From: Streptomyces piniterrae
GTDB taxonomy: Bacteria > Actinomycetota > Actinomycetes > Streptomycetales > Streptomycetaceae
Reading direction: 5' to 3'
NCBI RefSeq assembly: GCF_005048155.1
Contig: NZ_SUMB01000005.1
Span: 1 to 64,000, forward strand
DNA length: 64,000 bases
In this document: positions 34,368 through 42,783 of the stretch, piece after piece
Layout: each line of letters begins with the position of its first letter
Numbering within the stretch: position 1 is the stretch's first letter
Made by a program: the position numbers and the translations under genes
The notes under the pieces: model-generated
What the model saw: only the letters and a program-made list of their open reading frames with translations
Databases searched by the model: none
Told to the model about the DNA's origin: nothing

Positions 34368-34398
34368 TTGACTTGGAGCGCGCTCGAACTCCTAACGT
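34368..34398 (+). promoter_or_regulatory. MerR-type promoter (19-bp spacer) upstream of the aldo/keto reductase
   Basis: TTGACT (34368-34373) and TAACGT (34393-34398) are separated by 19 bp, the overlong spacer characteristic of MerR-activated promoters. The spacer contains the 10-bp palindrome GAGCGCGCTC (34376-34385), with CTTGGAGC and GAACTCC at its edges. A MerR-family activator encoded elsewhere is inferred. Confidence 0.75.
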
Positions 34399-34461
34399 CT
34401 GAACCGTGATCCAGGGGCAGGTCCCGGATCCATCCGCGGTACAGCGCCAGGAGGTAGCAGC

Positions 34462-35448
34462 ATGACGGACATTCCCACGCGTCACCTTGGTGAGCTGGCG
34501 GTTTCGGCGCAGGGGCTCGGCTGTATGGGGATGAGCCACGGATACGGGGCCGCGGACGACGAGCAGTCGATCGCGACCATCCGCCGGGCGCTCGACCTCG
34601 GAGTCAGCTTGCTGGACACCGCCGACTTCTACGGGGCGGGCCACAACGAGGAGCTGATCGGGCGGGCCATCGCCGGACACCGGGATGCCGTGGTGCTGGC
34701 GACGAAGTTCGGGTTCGCCAACCGGCTGGGGGAGCCGACCGTGATCCGGGGCGACGCCGCGTACGTACGGCAGGCCTGTGACGCGTCGCTGCGCCGGCTC
34801 GGGGTCGACCACATCGACCTCTACTACCAGCACCGGGTCGACCCGGATGTGCCGATCGAGGAGACCGTCGGCGCGATGGCCGAGCTCGTCATGGCCGGCA
34901 AGGTGCGGCACCTCGGCCTGTCCGAGGCGAGCGCGGCCACCCTCCGGCGGGCGCATGCGGTGCATCCGATCGCCGCGCTGCAGAGCGAGTGGTCGCTGTG
35001 GACCCGCGATCTGGAGCATGAGATCGCGCCGGTGTGCCGGGAGCTCGGCATCGGCCTGGTGCCGTTCTCACCGCTCGGACGCGGCTTTCTGACCGGGCGT
35101 TACACCTCGGTGGACGGGCTGCCGGAGTCCGATCTGCGCCGGACCCAGCCCCGGTTCGCCGACGGCAATCTGGAGCAGAACCTCGCCATCGTGGAGCAGC
35201 TGAACGAACTGGCCGCCGAGAAGGGCGTCACCGCCGGGCAGCTGGCCCTGGCGTGGGTGCAGTACCGCGGCGACGATGTCGTGCCGATCCCGGGCACCCG
35301 CCGGGAGAAGTACCTGGAGGAGAACCTCGGCGCGCTCTCCGTACGGCTGACCGCCGATGAACTCGCCGAGATCGACGCCGCGGCACCGCCCACGCAGATC
35401 GCCGGGACGCGCTACGACGAGGTGAGCATGACGTTCGTGGACGGGTGA
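34462..35448 (+). CDS. Aldo/keto reductase
   Basis: 328 residues, with AGGAGG upstream of the ATG. The AKR barrel is shown by GCMGMSHGYG, the DTADFYGAGHNEELIGRA stretch containing the catalytic Asp and Tyr, Lys in VVLATKFGF, the HRVDP strand for the catalytic His (YYQHRVD), and the NADPH-binding end VPIPGTRREKYLEENL. It should reduce aldehydes or ketones with NADPH. The MerR-type promoter directly upstream suggests induction by an electrophile or aldehyde stress. Confidence 0.95.
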   Translation: MTDIPTRHLGELAVSAQGLGCMGMSHGYGAADDEQSIATIRRALDLGVSLLDTADFYGAGHNEELIGRAIAGHRDAVVLATKFGFANRLGEPTVIRGDAAYVRQACDASLRRLGVDHIDLYYQHRVDPDVPIEETVGAMAELVMAGKVRHLGLSEASAATLRRAHAVHPIAALQSEWSLWTRDLEHEIAPVCRELGIGLVPFSPLGRGFLTGRYTSVDGLPESDLRRTQPRFADGNLEQNLAIVEQLNELAAEKGVTAGQLALAWVQYRGDDVVPIPGTRREKYLEENLGALSVRLTADELAEIDAAAPPTQIAGTRYDEVSMTFVDG

Positions 35449-35628
35449 GGGGGCGAGGGGAGGGGCCGAGGGGAGCGGCAGCGGGCGGGTGCCCGGCCGC
35501 GGCCCGTCCCCCCGGCCCGTCGACCGGCGGGGTCGCCGCTCACTGCCTAGACTTTTTCCGGGCGCGACAAGGCCCTCGGCTGCCGCTGCTGGGCGTACTC
35601 CGTTGCCCGTACGGAAGGGCGGCGCGCC

Positions 35629-36039
35629 ATGGACTGGAAGCTCGAACTGGTGCCGGTTCCGGTGTCCGACGTGGACCGGGCGAAGCGTTTCTACAGCGAG
35701 CAGGTGGGCTTTGCCGTCGACCACGACGTCCGCATCGGCGAGGACGTGCGGATTGTGCAGCTGACGCCTCCCGGGTCGGGCTGCTCGATCGTCATCGGCG
35801 CGGGTGCCGGCGTGGACACGGCGGAGCCGGGCTCCGTACGGGGGCTGCAACTGGTGGTGTCCGATGTCGCGGCGGCCCGCGCCCAGTTGCTGGAGCACGG
35901 GGTGGCGGCCGGTCCCGTGCAGCATGTGGAGGACGGCGCGATGGCCGAAGGACCCGGCGAGCCATGGAACTCGTTTGTCTACTTCACCGACCCGGACGGG
36001 AACGGCTGGGCGGTGCAGGAGCGCCCCGCCGCGGAGTAA
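35629..36039 (+). CDS. VOC-family (glyoxalase/bleomycin-resistance type) protein
   Basis: 136 residues. It shows two beta-alpha-beta-beta-beta halves: VPVPVSDVDRAKRFYSEQVGF and then VQLTPPGSGCSIVIG in the first, GLQLVVSDVAAARAQLLEHG and FVYFTDPDGNGWAVQE in the second. FTDPDGNGW is the common VOC C-terminal strand. The metal-site glutamates and histidines of glyoxalase I are not all evident, so function (dioxygenase, drug binding or other) stays open. It sits among other detoxification genes. Confidence 0.9.
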   Translation: MDWKLELVPVPVSDVDRAKRFYSEQVGFAVDHDVRIGEDVRIVQLTPPGSGCSIVIGAGAGVDTAEPGSVRGLQLVVSDVAAARAQLLEHGVAAGPVQHVEDGAMAEGPGEPWNSFVYFTDPDGNGWAVQERPAAE

Positions 36040-36121
36040 TCGAGCACGGCGTACGGCGGGCGGCTTTCGGCACGGGGCCTACGGGACACGGCCTACGGCA
36101 TACGTCAGACGGCCTACGGGC

Positions 36122-36535
36122 TCACAGTCCCTGGGCGGCCAGCCATTCCGGGTCGGGGTCGATGTTCTGGAGCACCTCGATCAGGGTGCCCTCGGGGGCC
36201 CAGACGTTGAATCGGCGCTGGCCCCAGGGCTCGTCCCGCAGGGGCTCGGCTATGGGGACGCCCTTGGCGCGCAGGGCCGCTTCCTCCGCCGCGGCGTCCG
36301 TGACGAGGAAGCCGAGGAGTGCGCCCCCGGTCTTCTGGGCCCGGAAGTCGGCCGGCATGGCCTCGTGCCCGCGCAGCACGAAATCAAGGGTGTAGTCCGG
36401 GTGTTGGGGGTGCTGGAGGCTGGCGTACCAGTCCAGTTCGGCGAGCGGCCGGAAGTCGAAGTGATCGACGTAGAAGCGGGTGCTGGCGGCGACGTCGTCG
36501 GTGAGCAGGGCGGTGCCGAGCTTGGCGAAGCGCAT
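36122..36535 (-). CDS. VOC-family protein
   Basis: 137 residues. The VOC halves are MRFAKLGTALLTDDVAASTRFYVDHFDF and then LDFVLRGHEAMPADF, followed by GALLGFLVTDAAAEEAALRAKG and NVWAPEGTLIEVLQNI. It is divergent from the TetR gene across a 120-bp promoter region with an inverted repeat, so it is the likely target of that repressor. Substrate unknown. Confidence 0.9.
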   Translation of the reverse strand: MRFAKLGTALLTDDVAASTRFYVDHFDFRPLAELDWYASLQHPQHPDYTLDFVLRGHEAMPADFRAQKTGGALLGFLVTDAAAEEAALRAKGVPIAEPLRDEPWGQRRFNVWAPEGTLIEVLQNIDPDPEWLAAQGL

Positions 36536-36579
36536 GGATGTCCTCTCCGGAATCGGGTAGGTCCGGGGAAGCCCCGGTG

Positions 36580-36615
36580 AACCACTTCAGTTGTAGTACT
36601 CTAGCCGTAGTGGTT
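36580..36615. promoter_or_regulatory. Candidate TetR operator between divergent VOC and TetR genes
   Basis: AACCACT (36580-36586) and AGTGGTT (36609-36615) form 7-bp inverted arms around an AT-rich 22-bp centre that contains GTAGTACTCTAG. Location between two divergent starts is right for a TetR operator; the exact boundaries are uncertain. Confidence 0.5.
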
Positions 36616-36655
36616 GCAAGGGGGTTGTGGATTTCGCGAGGAACAGGGAGACGGC

Positions 36656-37267
36656 ATGGTGCGTAATCCTGAGCGGCGTACGGCGCTGGTGGATGCCGCT
36701 ATCGAGGTGCTGGCGCGGGACGGCGCCCGTGGGCTGACCTTCCGTGCCGTCGATACGGCCGCGGCGGTGCCCAACGGCACGGCGTCCAACTACTTCGCCA
36801 GCCGGGACGATCTCCTGGCCCAGGTCACCGGGCAGATCCACGAACGCATCGCGCCCGACCCGGACGAGGTGACCGCGGTGATGGCGGCGCCGCCGAGCCG
36901 GGCGCTGGTGGCCGAGCTGATGGGGTGGATCAACCGTCGGGTGACCGAGCACCGTACCGGCTACCTGGCGATGCTGGAGCTACGCCTGGAGGCGACCCGG
37001 CGCCCCGAACTGCGGGCCGCGCTGACCCGGGTCATCCGCGAGACGCTCGACGAGGACATCCGCTTCCACCTGGAGAGCGGGCTGCCGGGCGACCGTACCG
37101 CCGTGGTGCTGATCTATCTCGCGATGACCGGGCTGATGCTGGAGCAGCTCACACTGCCGGGGGTCGTGCCCGTCGAGGACACCGACGGCCTGATCTCCGC
37201 CCTCGTCGACCGCACGATCGGCCCGGAGGAGAAGCCGGAGGAGAAGGAAGAGGGGGAGGAGGGCTGA
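36656..37267 (+). CDS. TetR-family repressor
   Basis: 203 residues from ATG 36656, with GGGAGA before it. The HTH is at about 10-55: RRTALVDAAIEVLARDGARG, LTFRAVDTAAAVPNGTASNYFASRDDLL. The ligand-binding domain is all-helical, and the last 20 residues are Glu/Lys-rich. It presumably represses the divergent VOC gene and itself. Its 3' end faces the FMN reductase gene, 28 bp away. Confidence 0.92.
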   Translation: MVRNPERRTALVDAAIEVLARDGARGLTFRAVDTAAAVPNGTASNYFASRDDLLAQVTGQIHERIAPDPDEVTAVMAAPPSRALVAELMGWINRRVTEHRTGYLAMLELRLEATRRPELRAALTRVIRETLDEDIRFHLESGLPGDRTAVVLIYLAMTGLMLEQLTLPGVVPVEDTDGLISALVDRTIGPEEKPEEKEEGEEG

Positions 37268-37295
37268 GGGTCGGGGGCGAGACCACCCGCCGGGG

Positions 37296-37880
37296 CTAGG
37301 CGCCGTAAGGCCGGGCCGTCCGGGCCTCCCGGAGGGAGACGGCCCACCACGTCAGCTGCTTGAGCAGGGCATCGGCGGCCTTGGTCGCCGGGGCCGGGTC
37401 GTGCAGCCGCCCCTCGTCGTCGAAGAGGCTTCCGGCGCCGGCGAAGCTCACCGTTTCGCGCACCGTCACGGCATGCAACTCGGCGAAGACCAGCCGCAGT
37501 TGCTCGACGGCGCGGAGCCCGCCCGAGATCCCGCCGTACGAGACGAAGCCCACCGGCTTGGCCCGCCACTGCGGCTGCAGCAGGTCGATGGCGTGCTTGA
37601 GGGGCGCGGGGAAGGAGTGGTTGTACTCCGGGGTGATCACGACGAAGGCGTCCGCCGCGTCGACGCGCTTGGCGAAGGAGGCGTATTCCTCACTGCCGTA
37701 ACGGAGTTCGTAGGGCCGGATGGTGCCCAGGTCGATGACGTCGACGTCGACCGTGATGTCCGGATGGTTCTCGGCGTGCCGGGCGAACCAGTTCGCGACG
37801 ACGGGCGCGAACCGGCCCTCCCGGGTGCTGCCGACGATCACTGCGAGGGAGTAGCGGTGCTCGGACAGGCGATCGGACAT
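37296..37880 (-). CDS. NAD(P)H-dependent FMN reductase
   Basis: 194 residues with a flavodoxin-like fold: the phosphate loop VIVGSTREGRFAP, the family signature VITPEYNHSFPAPLKHAIDLL and VSYGGISGGLRAVEQLR around the flavin. It should reduce FMN or quinones with NAD(P)H. Upstream at 37978-38008 is a promoter with a 19-bp spacer and a SoxR-like dyad. Related NADPH-dependent FMN reductases are, from memory, members of the S. coelicolor SoxR regulon, so induction by redox-active compounds is likely. Confidence 0.94.
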   Translation of the reverse strand: MSDRLSEHRYSLAVIVGSTREGRFAPVVANWFARHAENHPDITVDVDVIDLGTIRPYELRYGSEEYASFAKRVDAADAFVVITPEYNHSFPAPLKHAIDLLQPQWRAKPVGFVSYGGISGGLRAVEQLRLVFAELHAVTVRETVSFAGAGSLFDDEGRLHDPAPATKAADALLKQLTWWAVSLREARTARPYGA

Positions 37881-37977
37881 ACGAGGAGCCCTTCGTTGAG
37901 GCGGGAACGCGGCGCGGGAGAGCGTGCGCGCCCCGGGTGCGTGGGTGTCTGACCGGCGGTGTCGCCGTCAGGCCCCG

Positions 37978-38008
37978 ACGCTAGGACCTCAACTGAACTT
38001 CAGGTCAA
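37978..38008 (-). promoter_or_regulatory. SoxR-type promoter upstream of the FMN reductase
   Basis: On the minus strand TTGACC (38008-38003) and TAGCGT (37983-37978) are separated by 19 bp. The spacer carries a SoxR-box-like dyad, GACCTGAAGTT / CAGTTGAGGTC (38006-37985), whose outer GACCT/AGGTC arms are perfect. This is the arrangement of SoxR-activated promoters; soxR itself is not in the window. Confidence 0.78.
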
Positions 38009-38073
38009 CCTCTGTGCTCAGTGCGCTCACCCTCGTTCCTCGCCGTCGCTCCTCGCCGCCGCCTCCCCGGCCG

Positions 38074-38505
38074 TCACTCCGCCCCGAACTGCTTCAGCAG
38101 CTCCGACTTCTGGAACATCCGCGCCGTCTCGATCGCCGACGGCGTCCCCTTCGTCGGGTCCGCGCCATGCGCGAGCAGCACCTTGATGACCTCGTCCTCG
38201 CCCTTGAACACCGCACCGGCCAGCGGCGTCTGACCCCGGTCGTTGGGGCGGTCGGGGTCGCCGCCGCGCTGGAGCAGCGCCTCCACGGTGGCCCCATGGC
38301 CGTGGTACGCGGCCAGCATCACCAGGGAGTCGCCCTTGTCGTTCGTCAGGTTGGCGGGCACTCCCGCGTCCACGTACGCGGCGACCGTGTCCGTGTCGCC
38401 GTGCCGCGCCAGGTCGAACACCTTGGCCGCGAGCTGCAGCACCTCGGGGTCATGCGCGTGCTCGATCGCCTCGGGCCCCTTCGGCTCGGAATTCGCGTCG
38501 CTCAT
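38074..38505 (-). CDS. Ankyrin-repeat protein
   Basis: 143 residues from ATG 38505. Four ankyrin-like units cover residues 27-135: VFDLARHGDTDTVAAYVDAG, DSLVMLAAYHGHGATVEALL, QTPLAGAVFKGEDEVIKVLL and SAIETARMFQKSELL. It has no catalytic domain, so it is a protein-binding scaffold. Similar short ankyrin proteins accompany catalase genes in other bacteria, but no catalase is adjacent here. Confidence 0.9.
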   Translation of the reverse strand: MSDANSEPKGPEAIEHAHDPEVLQLAAKVFDLARHGDTDTVAAYVDAGVPANLTNDKGDSLVMLAAYHGHGATVEALLQRGGDPDRPNDRGQTPLAGAVFKGEDEVIKVLLAHGADPTKGTPSAIETARMFQKSELLKQFGAE

Positions 38506-38716
38506 GGTCGCCGGCCTCCTGCTGTGGTGGGTGGTGCGCTGCGTGCTCAGCCGCACCCGTGTCCTCTGGTGAACCGTTGGTGCACTGTCTCATCGCCACT
38601 TTATGCAGGCCATCGCCATTGGGGCAGCGTCCGCGCGCCCCTACGGGGAACTCGCCCCCAAGGGCGGCCCCCACGGGCCGGTCAGCGCCGCCTCGCCGCC
38701 TCGCTGCCTCGCCGCC

Positions 38717-39958
38717 TCAGAACATGTCCGGGCACCACGGCCGCGCCGCCGTATGCAGCAGCAGATCGGCGGTGGCGACCGCGCCCGCCCGCTCCTCGCG
38801 GACCGTGCCCAGGGCCGCCAGCCGCGACGCGGGCGCGTCCCCCAGATAGAGCGTCGCCAACTCGCCCACACCCAGGGCGAGTTGAGCGGAACGGGTGGTC
38901 GGTGTGCAGGTGGCGCCGTCCGGTCCCGCGTCCAGCAGGAAGCGGCCGCCGGCCAGCCCTGCGCGGTCCTCGACCTCCAGGACGAGGGAGCCGGACACCG
39001 GATACGTACGCGCCTCCAGCATCCGGGGGACGTCCAGCGGGCGCAGCCACAGGAAGTCGGAGTGGTCCTGGACGGCCGCCGCCCGCGGATCGCCCAGGAA
39101 GTGCGGCAGCAGATCGTCGGGGCCGCGGTTCCCGGTGTCGACGTGCAGCACCCAGTCGATGGAACACAGGAACTGCCACAGCGCGCGCTCGGCCGCGGGC
39201 GTGGTCGCGATCAGCCCGTCCACCAGGGCGGTGTTCTCCGGCCGTTTGGCCTCCCAGCGCGCCTTGACGGTGAAGCAGGCCAGGCCCTCGATCTCGCCGG
39301 ACGGGGAGCGGTAGACGGCGTTGTGCCGCTCGGTCCACGGGGAGCTGGGGAGGCGGACGGTCCCGGTGTTCCGGTCCCACCACGCGTCGGTACGGGACAC
39401 GGCGCCCGGCACCCGGACGCGGAAGCGGTCGTGGAGACCGGGCCCGAGCGCGCGGACCTCCTCGGAGGTGGCGAAGTCGATCCGGCCGCCGCTCTCCGGT
39501 GCGGCGTGCCGCGGATCGAGCCGGGTGCGGGCCACGTCGATCCGCCAGGACGTGGTCCAGGCCGCAGGGCCGTAGCCGAACCGCCCGTAGATCGGGTACT
39601 CGGCGGCGATCAGGGTGGAGACGGTGTCGCCGCGCTCCTTGGCGGCCCGCAGATCGTTCTCCACCATCCGGGTCAGCAGGCCGCGCCGCCGGTGCGTCGG
39701 CGACACGGTGACGCCCGTGACGGCGTCGGCGGACAGTCGCGCACCGCCCACCACCGTCAGCTCCTGCGCGAAGCTGCGGAAGGTGGCGACGCAGCGCCCG
39801 CCGTCGTACGCACCCTGGGTCCGGGCGGGGTCGTAATGGGCGGTGCGGAAGGCGACGTCCTCGTCGGTGGCCACCGGGGGGTGCAGGAAGCCCCCCGCCA
39901 GCGCCGTGATCCAGCCAGGTATGTCGTCGTCGCCCACCGTACGGACCTCGATGCTCAT
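38717..39958 (-). CDS. Eis-like GNAT N-acetyltransferase
   Basis: 413 residues from ATG 39958. It has the three-part Eis layout: an N-terminal GNAT domain with the acetyl-CoA loop VSPTHRRRGLLTRMV, a second GNAT-like domain (DGLIATTPAAERALWQFLCSIDWV), and a C-terminal SCP2-like domain ending in the carboxylate PWCPDMF. The YPIYGRFGYGPA segment is typical of Eis. Homologues acetylate amines such as aminoglycosides or polyamines; the native substrate here is unknown. Confidence 0.92.
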   Translation of the reverse strand: MSIEVRTVGDDDIPGWITALAGGFLHPPVATDEDVAFRTAHYDPARTQGAYDGGRCVATFRSFAQELTVVGGARLSADAVTGVTVSPTHRRRGLLTRMVENDLRAAKERGDTVSTLIAAEYPIYGRFGYGPAAWTTSWRIDVARTRLDPRHAAPESGGRIDFATSEEVRALGPGLHDRFRVRVPGAVSRTDAWWDRNTGTVRLPSSPWTERHNAVYRSPSGEIEGLACFTVKARWEAKRPENTALVDGLIATTPAAERALWQFLCSIDWVLHVDTGNRGPDDLLPHFLGDPRAAAVQDHSDFLWLRPLDVPRMLEARTYPVSGSLVLEVEDRAGLAGGRFLLDAGPDGATCTPTTRSAQLALGVGELATLYLGDAPASRLAALGTVREERAGAVATADLLLHTAARPWCPDMF

Positions 39959-40061
39959 GATCCGTACGGTAACGACGCCCCCGGCGGACCGCTCCCGGAT
40001 TTCTCCCACCCGGCCGGCGGAAGGTCCGCCGCCCAGCGCATCCGCCGCCAGAACGCCGCCG

Positions 40062-41063
40062 TCAGAACGAAGCCCGGATCTCCCCCACCCGCTCGCCGCC
40101 GCCCAGCAGCGGCACATTCTCGATTCGGGCCAGAACGGGGTCGTCGACACCCATCTGGCGCAGCACGCGGGCCAGGACCGGGCCGAGCGTGCGGATGGCA
40201 CCGTCGTCGATCTTGAAGGCCAGGGCGCGGCCGTCCGGCAGAGCCAGCGCCTGGACGGCCTCCGCGCCCATCTTCGACAGGGTGCCGGGCAGCGCCCGCA
40301 TCAGCCAGGTGTCGGGGCGCCGGGTGCCGGCGACGTACTCCGGATGGGCGCGCATCGCGTCCGCGACACGGCGCTCCGGGGTGCCGGGCGCGGCCAGCAC
40401 GAAGTGCCGGAAGGCGCGGGCCAGGCCGGTCAGCGAAAGCGACATCAGGGGCGCGCCGCAGCCGTCCGTGCCGATATGGGCGACGTCCTCGCCGCTCGCC
40501 GTGCGCACGCCGTCGAGCACCAGCTGCTGCAGCGGGTGGTCCTCGTCGAGATACGAGTCGAGGGGCCAGCCGTTGACGGCGCAGGCGGCCAGCATCGCGG
40601 TGTGCTTGCCGGAGCAGTTCATGGCGAGCCGGTCGCGGACCAGGCCCGACGCCAGGTAGCGCTCCGTCTCCTCCGGGTCCAGCGGCAGGTCCGGCGGGGT
40701 CTGCAGCTGGTCGGCGGACAGATCGTGCTCGGTCAGCATGGTGCGGACGAGATCGAGGTGGAAGGGCTCACCCGAGTGGCTCGCGGCGGCCAGCGCCAGC
40801 CGCTCACCGGACAGCTCCAGGCCCGCCCGCAGCACGGCCGCTGCCTGCATCGGCTTGTTCGCCGAGCGGGGGAAGACCGGGGCGGTGATATCGCCGAGCG
40901 ACCACTCCACGCCCCCGTCCGCCGCGAGGACCACCAGCGAGCCGCGGTGCCGCCCCTCGACGAACCCGGACCGGACGACCTCGGCGAGAACCGGGGATAT
41001 CGCGGGCTCCGGGGACGACGGCGCGTCGGGGGACTTCACGGGTATCGGGCTGGGCGAGGTCAT
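40062..41063 (-). CDS. Asparaginase (thermolabile/type II-like family)
   Basis: 333 residues. Family landmarks are VEGRHRGSLVVLAADG, PVFPRSANKPMQAAAVL, AAASHSGEPFHLDLVRTML, AMNCSGKHTAMLAAC, and IGTDGCGAPLMSLSL. There is no signal peptide, so it acts in the cytoplasm, releasing ammonia from asparagine. It lies 52 bp downstream of rsiG on the same strand and may be co-transcribed with it. Confidence 0.93.
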   Translation of the reverse strand: MTSPSPIPVKSPDAPSSPEPAISPVLAEVVRSGFVEGRHRGSLVVLAADGGVEWSLGDITAPVFPRSANKPMQAAAVLRAGLELSGERLALAAASHSGEPFHLDLVRTMLTEHDLSADQLQTPPDLPLDPEETERYLASGLVRDRLAMNCSGKHTAMLAACAVNGWPLDSYLDEDHPLQQLVLDGVRTASGEDVAHIGTDGCGAPLMSLSLTGLARAFRHFVLAAPGTPERRVADAMRAHPEYVAGTRRPDTWLMRALPGTLSKMGAEAVQALALPDGRALAFKIDDGAIRTLGPVLARVLRQMGVDDPVLARIENVPLLGGGERVGEIRASF

Positions 41064-41115
41064 CGGCGGCCTTCCGGGGAAGTGACCCGCGCCCCCCGAA
41101 GGCTTGTGGCCGGTG

Positions 41116-41913
41116 TCAGGACAGCAGGTCGTCTACTTGTGCTTCACCTTCACGGTACCTGCGTGCGATTTCGGCGCTGCAATCGTCGGCCATTCTCTGC
41201 AGCGACTGACGGCGCCGGGAGACCTGCCGCTCGTAGCGGATCAGCCGCCCCATCGCATCGTGCAGCTCCTGGTCCGTACGGGCCGTCAGATCGGACAGCT
41301 CGACCTCGCCGAGCATCTCCTCGGCCAGTCGTCGGTACTCCTCGCTGTGCGGCGTCCCCAGCGTCACATGCCGGGCGGACGAGCGATGCCGCGACGGTAC
41401 GTCCGTGAGGATCTCCGGGAGACGGTCCAGCAGCGGCGAATGCTGCGCCGTCCTGCGGGCGATCTCGGCCCGCAGGATGTCGATCCGGCCCTGCAACAGC
41501 CGCCGCAGATAGCTCAGATCGGCCTCCTCCTGCTGCGAGTCACGCCGTACCACCCGCAGCTCGGGCAGCCCCAGCCCGGACAGGTCCGGTGTCTCGACCG
41601 GGTGGAAGCGGTCGCGCTGCTGCGGAGGGCGGGGGTGCTGCGTCTGGCCTGCCTGGAGCATGGTGCCGTCCTCGGTGCGGGTGGCCTCGACGCGAGCCGT
41701 CGCCGTGGTCGTGGCCGCGGCCGGAGCCGGGGCCGCGGTCGGGGCCGTCGTCACGGCGGTCGGTGGAGTGAGACCGGCGGTCGGTGGGGTGGGACCGGCG
41801 GTCGGTGGCGTGAGACCGGTGGTCGTCTGGGCGGGCGGTGCCGTACGCGCGGGCGGTGTCGTACGGGCGGCTGGTACGGGACCGGGTGTCTGCCCGGAGC
41901 CGGCAGTGGTCAT
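41116..41913 (-). CDS. rsiG: RsiG, c-di-GMP-dependent anti-sigma factor for WhiG
   Basis: 265 residues from ATG 41913. RsiG binds c-di-GMP through two E-x3-S-x2-R-x3-Q-x3-D helices. Both are intact: EADLSYLRRLLQGRID near the middle and ERQVSRRRQSLQRMAD near the C-terminus. With c-di-GMP it sequesters the sporulation sigma factor WhiG; when c-di-GMP falls, WhiG is released. The N-terminal 85 residues are a low-complexity Thr/Pro/Ala region containing a heptapeptide repeat (TPPTAG-type, encoded around 41757-41823 by 21-bp repeats), which looks longer than I would expect for RsiG. whiG is not in this window. Confidence 0.93.
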   Translation of the reverse strand: MTTAGSGQTPGPVPAARTTPPARTAPPAQTTTGLTPPTAGPTPPTAGLTPPTAVTTAPTAAPAPAAATTTATARVEATRTEDGTMLQAGQTQHPRPPQQRDRFHPVETPDLSGLGLPELRVVRRDSQQEEADLSYLRRLLQGRIDILRAEIARRTAQHSPLLDRLPEILTDVPSRHRSSARHVTLGTPHSEEYRRLAEEMLGEVELSDLTARTDQELHDAMGRLIRYERQVSRRRQSLQRMADDCSAEIARRYREGEAQVDDLLS

Positions 41914-42083
41914 GAACGTTCCGTCCCCTCGTCCGGTGCGGCATCCAGGGCTGGGAGCCGTGGAAGGCACCACGTGCACGCATCGTGCCACTCTGCGTGG
42001 TCAGCGTGCAGGGCCAGGGCACCCGAACGGACGCCGTGGGGCGGCTGTCGGAACACCGGTGGCCCCCAGGCATCATGGCGGAT

Positions 42084-42509
42084 ATGCGAGCTGTGGTGCA
42101 GAGAGTTGACGGGGCACGTGTCGACGTGGCAGGGGAGACGGTCGGCGAGATCGTCGGAGAAGGGCTGTGCGTGCTGGTGGGGGTCACCCACGAGGACACC
42201 GCGGAGAAGGCGGCACAGCTCGCCCGCAAGCTGTGGTCGGTGCGGATCCTGCACGGCGAGAAGTCCTGTTCGGACACCGGGGCGCCGTTGCTGGTGATCA
42301 GCCAGTTCACTCTCTACGGTGACGCCCGCAAAGGCCGCCGCCCCACCTGGAACGCGGCGGCACCGGGACCGGTAGCGGAACCGCTGGTCGACGAGGTCGT
42401 CGCACAGCTGCGGGCACTCGGCGCCCGGGTCGAGACCGGGCGCTTCGGCGCCGCCATGCAGGTGTCGCTGACGAACGACGGGCCGTTCACGGTGCTGGTG
42501 GAGGTGTAG
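42084..42509 (+). CDS. dtd: D-aminoacyl-tRNA deacylase
   Basis: 141 residues, the normal Dtd length, starting MRAVVQRV; an ATG nine bases earlier would add three residues. Both active-site signatures are present: SQFTLYGDARKGRRP and the C-terminal NDGPFTVLVEV (N-x-GP-x-T). Its cross-subunit proline motif edits D-amino acids (and glycine) mischarged onto tRNA. It is divergent from rsiG across about 170 bp. Confidence 0.96.
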   Translation: MRAVVQRVDGARVDVAGETVGEIVGEGLCVLVGVTHEDTAEKAAQLARKLWSVRILHGEKSCSDTGAPLLVISQFTLYGDARKGRRPTWNAAAPGPVAEPLVDEVVAQLRALGARVETGRFGAAMQVSLTNDGPFTVLVEV

Positions 42510-42535
42510 GCGGGCGGGGGGGCCGCTGATCCCCC

Positions 42536-42753
42536 CCCGCGTTGTGGCGTGGGAATACCCGGCCGGTGCCCCCGTTGAAGCGTGGGGATACCGCCCGGCA
42601 GCCCCGTGCGTTGTGGCGTGGGGATACCGTCCGGCGACCCCGCGCGTAGCGGTGTGGGCGTACGCCCGGTGACCCCGCGTCGTGGCGTGGGAATACCCGT
42701 CCGGTGCCCCGCGTTGTGGTCCTGCAGGGGGCCCGCGCATCCCCTAGGGGAAA
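42536..42753. repeat. Tandem array of degenerate 33-36 bp repeats ending in an inverted-repeat element
   Basis: At least five units of the form CCCCGCGTTGTGGCGTGGGR plus ATACCSGTCCGGYG follow one another from 42536 to about 42719. The last runs into the element GCCCCGCGTTGTGG...CTGCAGGGGG...TCCCCTAGGGG (42706-42753). A reverse-complement copy of this end element lies on the other side of the ygfZ gene. There is no gene in the interval 42510-42783, and CCCTGACGGCCCTCAGGG at 42755-42772 may be a terminator. Confidence 0.8.
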
Positions 42754-42783
42754 ACCCTGACGGCCCTCAGGGCAGCCAAACCC

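Noticed and set aside
42536..42753. CRISPR array
   Set aside because: The units are contiguous, degenerate and without unique spacers, and there are no cas genes.
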